DNA of 8,912 nt from Actinomycetota bacterium. Lineage in GTDB: Bacteria > Actinomycetota > Acidimicrobiia > Acidimicrobiales > Ilumatobacteraceae. Below, in pieces: positions 1 through 6,905 of this stretch; position 1 is the stretch's first letter, and every line of letters starts with the position of its first letter. Under the pieces are notes generated by a model, which saw only the letters and a program-made list of their open reading frames with translations, did no database searches and had not been told where the DNA came from. The stretch is taken from the NCBI GenBank assembly GCA_009927375.1, contig RFNE01000229.1:1-8912 (forward strand). The letters run 5' to 3'. The translations under genes were made by a program, and so were the position numbers.

Positions 1-947
1 CGGGTGATGCCACCGAAGATGTTGATGAAGATGCTGCGCACCTTGTTGTCCGAGTTGATCACCTCGAGTGCGGCGGTCATCAACTCCGCATTCGCACCGC
101 CACCGATGTCGAGGAAGTTCGCGGCCTTGCCGCCGACTTGGTTGACGACATCCAGCGTGCTCATCGCGAGACCCGCGCCGTTGGCGATGATGCCGACGGT
201 GCCGTCGAGACCGATGTACTGCAGGTCCTTCTCGCGCGCCAACTGCTCACGGGCGTCGAGTTCCTCGGTCGCGGCGTACTCGGCCCACTCGGGGTGACGG
301 AAGGCTGCATTGTTGTCGAGGCTCACCTTGGCATCGAGTGCGTGCACCTCACCGGTTGGCTTCAAGATCAAGGGATTGATCTCCGCGAGGTCGCAGTCAC
401 CCTTCGTGAAGCACTCATAGAGCTTGACGAGAATGTCGGCGACGCCATCGAGTGCGCGCTCGGGAATCTTCGCCTCGACTGCGGCCTGGCGTGCGCGAGC
501 AGCGCTCAGACCATCGATCGGGTTGATGTGCAACTTGACGATGGCGGTCGGATCCTTGGCCGCGACCTCCTCGATCTCCACGCCACCTTGTGCCGACAAC
601 ATGAGCAGGTGCTGCTTGGCTGCACGATCGAGCGTGAACGACGCGTAGTACTCCTCGGCGATGTCAGATGCGTGCTCGACCCACACCCGCTTGACGACAT
701 GACCCTTGATGTCCATGCCGAGGATGTTTCCCGCGTGCAGTCGCACTTCGTCTGCAGTGGTTGCGAGCTTGATACCGCCGGCCTTGCCACGACCACCCAC
801 CTGCACTTGTGCCTTCACGACGACCGGATACTTCGCCTTCTCCGCCTCCGCGACCGCCTCGTCGACGGTGTGCGCGACGCCGCCAGCCGACACCGGGATG
901 CCGAATTTCGCGAAGTATTGCTTGCCTTGATATTCGAAGAGGTCCAT
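1..947 (-). CDS. sucC: Succinyl-CoA ligase (ADP/GDP-forming) beta subunit, 3' end cut by window edge
   Basis: Beta subunit of succinyl-CoA synthetase, the cytoplasmic TCA-cycle enzyme that interconverts succinyl-CoA and succinate with nucleotide phosphorylation; it pairs with SucD. The frame is open from an ATG at 947 to the left edge, giving 315 residues, so roughly the last 70 to 85 residues of a normal protein are missing. Visible family marks are the N-terminus MDLFEYQGKQYFAKFGIPV, the ATP-grasp nucleotide-binding stretch KAQVQVGGRGKAGG (about 45-58), GGVEIEEVA (121-129), EINPLI (189-194), the ligase-domain stretch NGAGLAM (256-262) and GGKAANFLDIGGGA (272-285), where Ala replaces the more usual Pro. 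The mutase subunit gene ends only 11 bases upstream in its restored frame, so the two are probably one transcript. No strong Shine-Dalgarno is seen; AGCAGAG is the best candidate. sucD would be expected beyond the left edge. Confidence 0.96.
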   Translation of the reverse strand, partial: MDLFEYQGKQYFAKFGIPVSAGGVAHTVDEAVAEAEKAKYPVVVKAQVQVGGRGKAGGIKLATTADEVRLHAGNILGMDIKGHVVKRVWVEHASDIAEEYYASFTLDRAAKQHLLMLSAQGGVEIEEVAAKDPTAIVKLHINPIDGLSAARARQAAVEAKIPERALDGVADILVKLYECFTKGDCDLAEINPLILKPTGEVHALDAKVSLDNNAAFRHPEWAEYAATEELDAREQLAREKDLQYIGLDGTVGIIANGAGLAMSTLDVVNQVGGKAANFLDIGGGANAELMTAALEVINSDNKVRSIFINIFGGIT

Positions 948-958
948 GTCTCTGCTTT

Positions 959-1362
959 CTATGCTTCGCGAGCGTCTAGTGCTTGCTCGAGCCAGGTGGC
1001 GATGTCCTTGAGTGACGATCCGGTCCGAAGATCTCCGACACGCCCTGATTGCGCAATTCGCGCGCATCCGCATCGGGGATCACGCCGCCGCCGAACACGA
1101 GCACGTCACCCAACTTGCGGGATCGCAACTCCTCCATCACGCGTGGGAAGAGCGTGAGGTGTGCCCCCGACAGCAACGACAGCCCGACGGCGTCGACGTC
1201 TTCCTGCAACGCCGTTTCGGCAATTTGCTCCGGCGTCTGGTGGAGGCCGGTGTAGATGACTTCGAATCCGTGGTCGCGCAATGCTCGGGTAATGGTCTTT
1301 GCCCCGCGGTCATGTCCATCCAGACCCGGCTTGGCCACGACAACGCGATACGGACGCTTCAC
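959..1362 (-). CDS. Cobalamin-binding small subunit of an acyl-CoA mutase (methylmalonyl-CoA mutase type), frameshifted near the 3' end
   Basis: Stand-alone B12-binding domain like the C-terminal part of methylmalonyl-CoA mutase; such subunits pair with a separate catalytic chain to isomerise acyl-CoAs. From the GTG start at 1362 the protein begins MKRPYRVVVAKPGLDGHDRG. It carries the cobalamin-ligand motif DxHxxG (D15, H17, G20; H17 the lower axial ligand), SLLSGAH (62-68) and GGGVIP (91-96). As read, the frame ends at 976 after an atypical tail. Adding one G to the GG at 1020-1021 (minus strand) gives FGPGSSLKDIATWLEQALDAREA and a TAG at 959, the usual end of this family, for 134 residues. 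GTG is chosen because no in-frame ATG exists just upstream and the N-terminus matches the family. Location before sucC fits conversion of methylmalonyl-CoA to succinyl-CoA, but isobutyryl- or hydroxyisobutyryl-CoA mutase subunits look alike, so the substrate is not settled. No catalytic chain lies in the window. Confidence 0.9.
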
Positions 1363-1371
1363 GAGACATAA

Positions 1372-1402
1372 ACCCTACGCCTTCGACCGTGACCCATACC
1401 AA
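1372..1402 (-). promoter_or_regulatory. Possible promoter for the B12-subunit/sucC operon
   Basis: On the minus strand TAGGGT (1377-1372) fits a TANNNT -10 box, 9 bases before the GTG start at 1362. TTGGTA (1402-1397) sits 19 bases further upstream and could be a weak -35. The match is modest and rests on position and sequence only. Confidence 0.3.
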
Positions 1403-1449
1403 CCCGTCACGACCATGCCGTTTGCACGCCCATCCGCCACACTTGTCCT

Positions 1450-1929
1450 ATGTTTCGCCTCGAGTTGCGCTCGCCCGTCGCCCGCGCCCTGGCGCCGATC
1501 CTCGGTGGAATCCTGTTCTTTGCTGCGCTGTTCGGGGTGACGTGGTTGATGGCCGATCTCGCCACCAACCGCGCAGAGGTCGCGGTCCAACCCGGAGACC
1601 GCACCTTCGTCGTCGGCAACGTCGAGGACATCGCGGAAGCAGTGAAGACGGACGGGCCGATCCTGTATCCCGACTTGCGAGATGCGACAGGTAAGCGGTC
1701 GATCGTCATCGAACACAATGGAGACAACCCAGCGAAGGGCTGGCAGGTGTACTACGCCTACCCGGCAGATCGCGACGAATCATGCCTCGTCACGCAGATC
1801 GCGCGCACCCACACCTTCACCGACTGTGAGGGCCGCACGCTCACCGTCGAGCAATTGATGCCCCCGCTCGACGTGCGCCCGATCGTCGAGAACAAGACGA
1901 CGTTGCTCATCGACTTGCGCGGGAACTAG
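1450..1929 (+). CDS. Small membrane-anchored protein of unknown function, possibly a degenerate Rieske-like fold
   Basis: Predicted protein of 159 residues that I do not recognise as a named family. A short cytoplasmic start with arginines (R3, R7, R11) is followed by one hydrophobic segment at about 13-36, read as an uncleaved N-terminal anchor, then an extracytoplasmic domain of about 120 residues. The domain contains FVVGNVEDIAE (53-63), GWQVYYAYP (97-105), two cysteines (C112, C126) 14 apart, and ends VRPIVENKTTLLIDLRG. This order resembles the Rieske fold, with a disulfide-type cysteine pair and a final V-D-L strand, but the cluster-binding Cys and His residues are absent, so it should not hold a 2Fe-2S cluster if the resemblance is real. 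The ATG at 1450 leaves no room for a clear ribosome site; a weak CACACT lies 6 bases before it. Convergent with pcrA, sharing bases of the stop codons. Codon pattern and anchor support a real gene. Confidence 0.78.
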   Translation: MFRLELRSPVARALAPILGGILFFAALFGVTWLMADLATNRAEVAVQPGDRTFVVGNVEDIAEAVKTDGPILYPDLRDATGKRSIVIEHNGDNPAKGWQVYYAYPADRDESCLVTQIARTHTFTDCEGRTLTVEQLMPPLDVRPIVENKTTLLIDLRGN

Positions 1930-4098
1930 ACCGCCTTCAGTGGTGCCCAGGCGAGCGAAAGGTGTTTCGTCCCAACGAGTGAGAATCGAATCGTCGCCTC
2001 GGCCTTCTCACCTTCGCCGCGAATGTCGATGATCACGCCTTCACCGAACGTCGGATGCACGACGTCGCTTCCGACACGGAACCCGTGGTTCACGGCTGCT
2101 GAACCGCGCTCGTGGTGATTCGACGATCGAGTCGCGGCAAGTTCGAGCGTGACGGTGTAGTCGTCGCGCGATAGCGACGAGAGTCTTCACCGGAGTCGAC
2201 GCTGCCTTCCTTGTGCACGAGTTCGTCGGGGATCTCACTCAAGAATCGTGACGGCGGGTTGTACTGCGTGTTCCCCCACAGCGTGCGGCTCCAGGAATGT
2301 GTGAGGACGAGTTGTTCCTCCGCGCGCGTGATGCCGACGTAGGCGAGTCGGCGCTCCTCTTCCAGCTCGACGGGATCGTTCAACGCCCTCGAGTGCGGGA
2401 AGACTCCCTCCTCGACGCCGACGATGAACACCACGGGAAACTCGAGACCCTTCGCCGAGTGCAGGGTCATCAACGTGACGTGGTTGTCCTCGGAGAGATC
2501 GTCCGTGTCAGCCACGAGCGAGACTTGCTCGAGGAACTCATCAACCAGGGTGAATTCACTCGCCACACCGATGAGTTCCTGGATGTTCTCCTCTCGACCG
2601 GCAGACTCGACCGTGCCCTCGGCGGCGAGCTCGGCGAGATACCCACTGCGCTCCATCGCATGACGCAAAACGACTCCGGGTCCCTGGTCGATCAACGCGC
2701 CGCACTCGTCGATGAGCGCATTGAACGCCGCGATTCCCTTGGCCGCCGCCCCTCCCACGCCCGCTGCCGCGGGATCACGCAGCGCGAGCGCGAACGAGAT
2801 GCCTGCGGAGTCCGCGTAGGCGTCGATCTTGGCAAGCGAGGACTCACCGATCCCACGCTTTGGCGTGTTCACGACGCGCTTCAAGTTGATCTCGTCCAGC
2901 GGGTTGGCTGCGACGTGCAGATATGCGAGGGCGTCTTTGACCTCCCTGCGGTCGTAGAACTTCGTGCCACCAACGACCTTGTATGGCAGCCCGGCGTAGA
3001 TGAATGACTCCTCGAGCACACGGCTCTGGCGTTCGTGCGATAGAACACGGCGAGCTCGCTCCACTTGCGATGGTCCTTGTCGTGCAGATCACGCAGGCGC
3101 GCCACGACCCAGTTGGCCTCGTCGAACTCGTCGTCGGCGAAGTAGCGCACGATCTTTTCACCGGTCCCACGGTCGGTCCACAACTCCTTGGGCTTGCGTG
3201 CCTCGTTGTGGGTGATGACCGCATTCGCAGCATCGAGGATGACTTGGGTGCTGCGGTAGTTCTGTGCGAGCACGACCGTCGTTACTTCGGGGAACGCGTT
3301 TTCGAATTCCAGGATGTTGCGGAAGTCCGCGCCGCGGAAGCGATACACGGACTGATCCGTGTCACCGACGACGCACACGTTGTGGTGAGCGGCGCCGAGC
3401 ATCAACACGATCGCGTTCTGGGCCATGTTCGTGTCCTGATACTCGTCGATCAAGATGTGTTGAAAGCGCTCCTGATAGGTGCGCAAGACGTCTGGGTGCT
3501 GACGGAACAGTCGCACGGTGTTGGTCAAGAGGTCGTCGAAGTCCATCGCGCCGGCCTTCTCCAAGCGGTGCTGATACTCGCGATACACCTCGACGTATTT
3601 CTCGTCGATGAAGTTGGAGGCATGCGACGCCGCGTCGTGAGGAATGATGAGTTCGTTCTTCCACAGACTGATACGAGCCTGCACGCCGCGAGCAGGAAAC
3701 TTCTTCGGATCCAACCCCTTGTCGCGGATGACGTAGCCGACGAGGCGCTGAGAATCGGACTGGTCGTAGATCGAAAACGTCTTCGGATAACCGATGTGTT
3801 CGGCCTGCGCGCGCAGGATGCGCACACACGCTGAGTGGAACGTCGAAACCCACATCTTGTGGGCGACGGGTCCGACGAGCGCCGCCACACGCTCACGCAT
3901 TTCACCCGCCGCCTTGTTGGTGAAGGTGATCGCAAGGATGTGCATCGGGTGCACGCCCGAGTCGATGAGATGCGCGATGCGCTGCGTGAGCACACGTGTC
4001 TTACCTGAGCCCGCTCCCGCGACGACGAGGAGTGGACCGCTCGGATGCAACACGGCATCGCGTTGATCCGGATTGAGTAGCGAGAGATCGATCGTCAT
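1926..4098 (-). CDS. pcrA: ATP-dependent DNA helicase PcrA/UvrD, interrupted by two apparent frameshifts
   Basis: Superfamily 1A 3'-5' DNA helicase acting in nucleotide-excision and mismatch repair, replication-conflict removal and plasmid replication. Motifs in order: Q-motif LNPDQRDAV (8-16), Walker A AGAGSGKT (27-34), ITFTNKAAGEM (57-67), Walker B DEYQD (218-222), GDTDQSVYRFRGAD (245-258), NYRST (280-284); after the first break, TLHSAKGLEFPVVF and ERRLAYVGITRAEEQL. Reading stops making sense after residue 357 (RTNA); one C added to the CC at 3029-3028 restores QSRVLEESFIYAGLPYKVVGG. A second one-base loss between about 2110 and 2182 separates the helicase core from a C-terminal Tudor-like domain (RVGSDVVHPTFGEGVIID to APLKAV, stop at 1926), a domain known in PcrA to contact RNA polymerase. 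With two bases added the span is 725 codons, a normal PcrA length. The ATG at 4098 is 21 bases after the P450 stop, so co-transcription is likely. If the breaks are real, the gene is inactive. Confidence 0.94.
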
Positions 4099-4119
4099 CG
4101 GCGCGAGTTCAGCTCAGCG

Positions 4120-5337
4120 TCACGAACGCTGCAACACGCGCACGGGCAGCTGACGTGGTCCGCGCACCTGGCCGAGGCTCCACGTCACCGCCGACTTGTC
4201 GGCGAGCTCGAACTTCGGGAATCGCCGAATGAACTCCTCGACGGCCACGCGCAATTCGAGTCGCGCGAGGTTTGAGCCGAGGCAGCGGTGGATACCGAGG
4301 CCAAAGGCGAGGTGACGATTGTGCTCACGATCGATGACCACCTTGTCGGCATCGGGGAACACTTCGGGGTCACGGTTCGCCGCGGGGAATGCGAGGAGCA
4401 CGTTCTCCCCTGCCTTCACCGGGCAGCCACCGATCTCTGCGTCCTTGGCGATCATGCGCGCCATCGTCACCGGTGCATACGCGCGCAGGAGTTCCTCGAT
4501 CGCCGTCGGCATCAGTTCGGGCTCGTTGACGAGTCGGGCGAGATCGTCTGCGTGCTGGGCAAGGTGCCAGATGGACGATCCGATCGAGCTCCAGGTCGTG
4601 TCGATTCCCGCAACGAGGAGGAGGATGATCGTGCCGACGATGTGCTGCTGTTCGAGCGGACGGTCGTAGATCTTGGCGTTGAGGAGGAACCCGATCAGGT
4701 CGTCACGCGGGTTCTCGATGTGGTCCTGCACGTGTGCATGCAGATAGGCATCGAGTTTTTCGAAGCCACCCTGGCGCTCACCGAACTCGGCTCCAATTTC
4801 CTCGAGCACGAGGTGCACCGTCTCGCGGAAGTAGTCGCTGTCCTCGACCGGAAGACCGAGCATGCGTGCGATCACGTACACCGGGATGTGCTGGGCATAC
4901 TGCACCGCGGCATCGACGACGTCAGCATCACCCATGCGATCCAACAACTCGTTGCACAACCTGCGCACCTCTGGTTCCCATTCGGCGATGACCTGAGGGC
5001 TGAAAGCGGGCAAGAGGAGACGGCGGGCATCGGCGTGGAACGGTGGGTCGGACGTGATCGGCGGCGCCGCACCAATCGGTGCGAGCGAAACGAACTCGTC
5101 GCGCGGAGGACGATTGGCGAGCACCGCTCCCTCAGAGGAGAAACTGTCGGTATCGCGGGCTACTGCGGCAACGTCGTCGTGTCGCACCGGCAACCACGCA
5201 CCGCCATAGCGGTCGGTATGCGCCACGGGGCAGGTCGCGCGGAGTTCGTCCCAGATCTGGTGTGCGTTTTCGTTGTACGCGGGATCGGCGTGGTCGAAGT
5301 CGGTTGCCCAGTCCTGAACGGGTTTCACGCGAGCCAT
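4120..5337 (-). CDS. Cytochrome P450
   Basis: Soluble bacterial haem monooxygenase of 405 residues, a normal length for this type; it would need ferredoxin and ferredoxin reductase partners, none of which is in the window. Visible signatures: C-helix stretch DPPFHADARRLLLPAFS (97-113) with the haem-propionate His/Arg, I-helix AGIDTT (243-248) carrying the acid-alcohol pair D246/T247, the ExxR of the K helix (E282-R285), and the haem loop FGLGIHRCLG (345-354) with proximal thiolate C352. No membrane anchor or signal peptide. Substrate cannot be told; bacterial P450s of this kind act on steroids, terpenes, fatty acids or secondary metabolites. The ATG at 5337 gives a family-like start and lies 6 bases downstream of a TACCCT box, arguing for a leaderless transcript. 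Its stop is 21 bases before pcrA. Divergent from the yaaA family gene. Confidence 0.96.
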   Translation of the reverse strand: MARVKPVQDWATDFDHADPAYNENAHQIWDELRATCPVAHTDRYGGAWLPVRHDDVAAVARDTDSFSSEGAVLANRPPRDEFVSLAPIGAAPPITSDPPFHADARRLLLPAFSPQVIAEWEPEVRRLCNELLDRMGDADVVDAAVQYAQHIPVYVIARMLGLPVEDSDYFRETVHLVLEEIGAEFGERQGGFEKLDAYLHAHVQDHIENPRDDLIGFLLNAKIYDRPLEQQHIVGTIILLLVAGIDTTWSSIGSSIWHLAQHADDLARLVNEPELMPTAIEELLRAYAPVTMARMIAKDAEIGGCPVKAGENVLLAFPAANRDPEVFPDADKVVIDREHNRHLAFGLGIHRCLGSNLARLELRVAVEEFIRRFPKFELADKSAVTWSLGQVRGPRQLPVRVLQRS

Positions 5338-5343
5338 GCCTTC

Positions 5344-5349
5344 AGGGTA
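5344..5349 (-). promoter_or_regulatory. Probable -10 box of the P450 gene (leaderless geometry)
   Basis: TACCCT on the minus strand fits TANNNT and is separated from the ATG at 5337 by exactly six bases (GAAGGC), the spacing expected when transcription begins at the A of the start codon. No convincing -35 is visible. GAAGG just before the ATG is too close to act as a normal ribosome site. Confidence 0.4.
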
Positions 5350-5376
5350 CTCATCGGTGAGGCAGACTTTCGGGTC

Positions 5377-6126
5377 GTGCCGTCGACTGTCCCCTCAAAA
5401 CCGACCTACCTCGTCCTGCTTCCACCATCCGAGGGCAAGGCCGAGGGTGGGGTCACGAAGATCGCGTGGAAACCATCGAGTGGAACCTTCGGTCGACAAC
5501 TTGGGGAACGTCGTGAGGAGATCGCACAACGCCTTGTCCGCATCAAGGGTGGTGATGCGACACTGCTCGGCGTCAAAGGCGAACACCTCGTGCGTGCAAC
5601 GTCAGCCAATCGCTCACTCGTTGGCGCGCCGACTCTTCCTGCGTGGCAGCGCTACACCGGAGTGGTGTGGGACCACCTCGACATCGCCACGTTGACGGCA
5701 CCACAGCGCACTCGAGCACTCAACAACATCGTGATTGTCTCTGGGCTTCTCGGTCTCGTCCGCGCGGCAGATCCCGTCCCCGATTATCGATTGAAGATGG
5801 GTGCTCGGCTCACGCCGTTCGGAAACCTCGCCAGGTGGTGGATGCCGCATATCTCTTTGGCGCTCGATGCGTTCGCAGGATCGCTCGTGGTCGTCGACCT
5901 GTTACCCCAGGAACATCGCGGAGCACTCGATCGATCGTTGAGCGAGTCACCGACGTGGATGCGGGTGTCGTTGAACGAACGTTCGGGAGCAGCAGGCGGA
6001 CACGATGCAAAGGCGGCGAAGGGTCGCCTTGCTCGACACATTCTCCAGACCTGCGCGAAGGGCACTGACGTGGCGCGTGCGCTGAAGGCGTTTCGCGACC
6101 CGCGCTTCGTTGTCGAAGTCGACTGA
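5377..6126 (+). CDS. yaaA: YaaA/UPF0246 family peroxide-stress protein
   Basis: Cytoplasmic protein of 249 residues from a GTG start, close to the usual family length of about 250. In Escherichia coli the homologue lowers free intracellular iron during hydrogen peroxide stress, and structural work suggests a DNA-binding fold; the role here is inferred from that. Family blocks seen: LLPPSEGK (14-21), AWQRYTGVVWDHLD (89-102), the core IVSGLLGLVRAADPVPDYRLKMG (about 120-142), LLPQEH (175-180), and the C-terminal KAAKGRLARHI (212-222). The frame stays open far upstream, antisense to the P450, but the family begins at TYLVLLPPSEGK, so GTG at 5377 is the nearest sensible start; no ATG lies between. 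No clear ribosome site: GGTGAGG at 5356-5362 is 14 bases away. Its TGA directly abuts the stop of the convergent hydrolase gene. Confidence 0.92.
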   Translation: MPSTVPSKPTYLVLLPPSEGKAEGGVTKIAWKPSSGTFGRQLGERREEIAQRLVRIKGGDATLLGVKGEHLVRATSANRSLVGAPTLPAWQRYTGVVWDHLDIATLTAPQRTRALNNIVIVSGLLGLVRAADPVPDYRLKMGARLTPFGNLARWWMPHISLALDAFAGSLVVVDLLPQEHRGALDRSLSESPTWMRVSLNERSGAAGGHDAKAAKGRLARHILQTCAKGTDVARALKAFRDPRFVVEVD

Positions 6127-6867
6127 CTACTTCAGCTTGGTGTCGAAGAAATCGAGCACCTTGTCGATGCCCACCTGTTGCGGTTGTTCCGTGAGCACCG
6201 AGTGATCGTTCTTGTCCTGTGAAGGGAACTCAACTGCGATGAAGGCATCCCCGAGCAATTCACGCAACGAATCGAATCGCGTTCCGACCAACTTGTCCCC
6301 CGTGTACCGCAGGCCGAGCACCTGACATCCGGCTTCGGCGCGCTGTCGGACGCGGACGACTTCGTCTTGGGTGAGACCGAGATCGCCGGCGCGGGCCTTG
6401 CCCATCGCGAACGGCAGAGAGGGCTGCGAGAGCACCGGTGCGACCATCACGTCGTCGACCATCATCCCGAGGGCGAAACCGCCCGAGAAACACATTCCGA
6501 CCGCGCCGATGCCCTTCCCACCGACACGTGCGTGCAGATCCTTGGCCAACGCACGTAGCCACCCCACGACGGGAGAGGTCTTCCCCATCGCCAGCGTCGA
6601 GAACTCACGCGAGACACAGATCTTCATCATCGACGAGCCCATGTATCCACCACTCGGCGGTCGACCGACCTCGCCGACCAGCAGCGGCATCACGACGCTG
6701 AATCCGCGGGCGACGACTCGTTCGGCAAACTCAACGACTTTCGGTGTGATGCCGGGGATCTCGTGCACGACGATCACTCCTGGGCCGGAACCCTTCGAAT
6801 ACGTCGTGTGCGAAGTGCCATTTGCGGTGAACGAGCCAGTCGTCCAACCTTCGAGTGCAGTCGTCAT
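6127..6867 (-). CDS. Dienelactone hydrolase family protein (alpha/beta hydrolase)
   Basis: Predicted cytoplasmic hydrolase of 246 residues. Dienelactone hydrolase opens dienelactones in chloroaromatic breakdown, but most homologues have other or unknown ester and lactone substrates. The nucleophile elbow GMCFSGG places catalytic Cys at 126; E36 in VHEIPGI matches the glutamate that in the known enzyme controls the cysteine; D191 (TGDKL) and H222 (NDHSVL) complete the triad. The order and approximate spacing agree with the classic enzyme (C123, D171, H202, E36). The frame stays open to 6942, but the upstream part would overlap the NlpC/P60 gene and looks unlike the family; the ATG at 6867 gives MTTALEGWTTG and sits 6 bases after a TACTGT box. 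The stop abuts the yaaA stop with no space between. Substrate unknown. Confidence 0.92.
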   Translation of the reverse strand: MTTALEGWTTGSFTANGTSHTTYSKGSGPGVIVVHEIPGITPKVVEFAERVVARGFSVVMPLLVGEVGRPPSGGYMGSSMMKICVSREFSTLAMGKTSPVVGWLRALAKDLHARVGGKGIGAVGMCFSGGFALGMMVDDVMVAPVLSQPSLPFAMGKARAGDLGLTQDEVVRVRQRAEAGCQVLGLRYTGDKLVGTRFDSLRELLGDAFIAVEFPSQDKNDHSVLTEQPQQVGIDKVLDFFDTKLK

Positions 6868-6873
6868 GACCCC

Positions 6874-6879
6874 ACAGTA
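6874..6879 (-). promoter_or_regulatory. Probable -10 box of the dienelactone hydrolase gene (leaderless geometry)
   Basis: TACTGT on the minus strand fits TANNNT, with six bases (GGGGTC) to the ATG at 6867. This is the same geometry as before the P450 gene. It lies in the 38-base gap after the NlpC/P60 stop, suggesting the hydrolase has its own promoter. No -35 is evident. GGGG just before the ATG is too close for a standard ribosome site. Confidence 0.4.
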
Positions 6880-6905
6880 ACCAACGACGATGTGCTGGTC
6901 TTCGG

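Noticed and set aside
138..1157. Plus-strand open frame of 339 codons
   Set aside because: Lies antisense to sucC and the mutase subunit, whose motifs are clear; the translation is arginine- and leucine-rich shadow sequence.
2041..2238. Minus-strand open frame of 65 codons inside the pcrA 3' region
   Set aside because: It is in the third frame, neither the core nor the C-terminal domain frame, and has no family resemblance.
1015..3030. Programmed -1/+1 frameshifting as the explanation for the breaks
   Set aside because: No X-XXY-YYZ slippery heptamer or obvious stimulatory structure is seen at the breaks, and the four breaks fall in unrelated genes. One-base loss in the assembly explains them more simply.
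2297..3834. Two long plus-strand open frames (2297-3007 and 3004-3834)
   Set aside because: Both are antisense to pcrA, which has all helicase motifs; no recognisable domain in either.
4288..5376. Long open plus-strand frame upstream of and continuous with the yaaA gene, suggesting a 612-residue fusion protein
   Set aside because: It is antisense to a well-supported P450, its translation resembles no domain, and the YaaA family begins at about 5404. It is an open shadow frame in GC-rich DNA.
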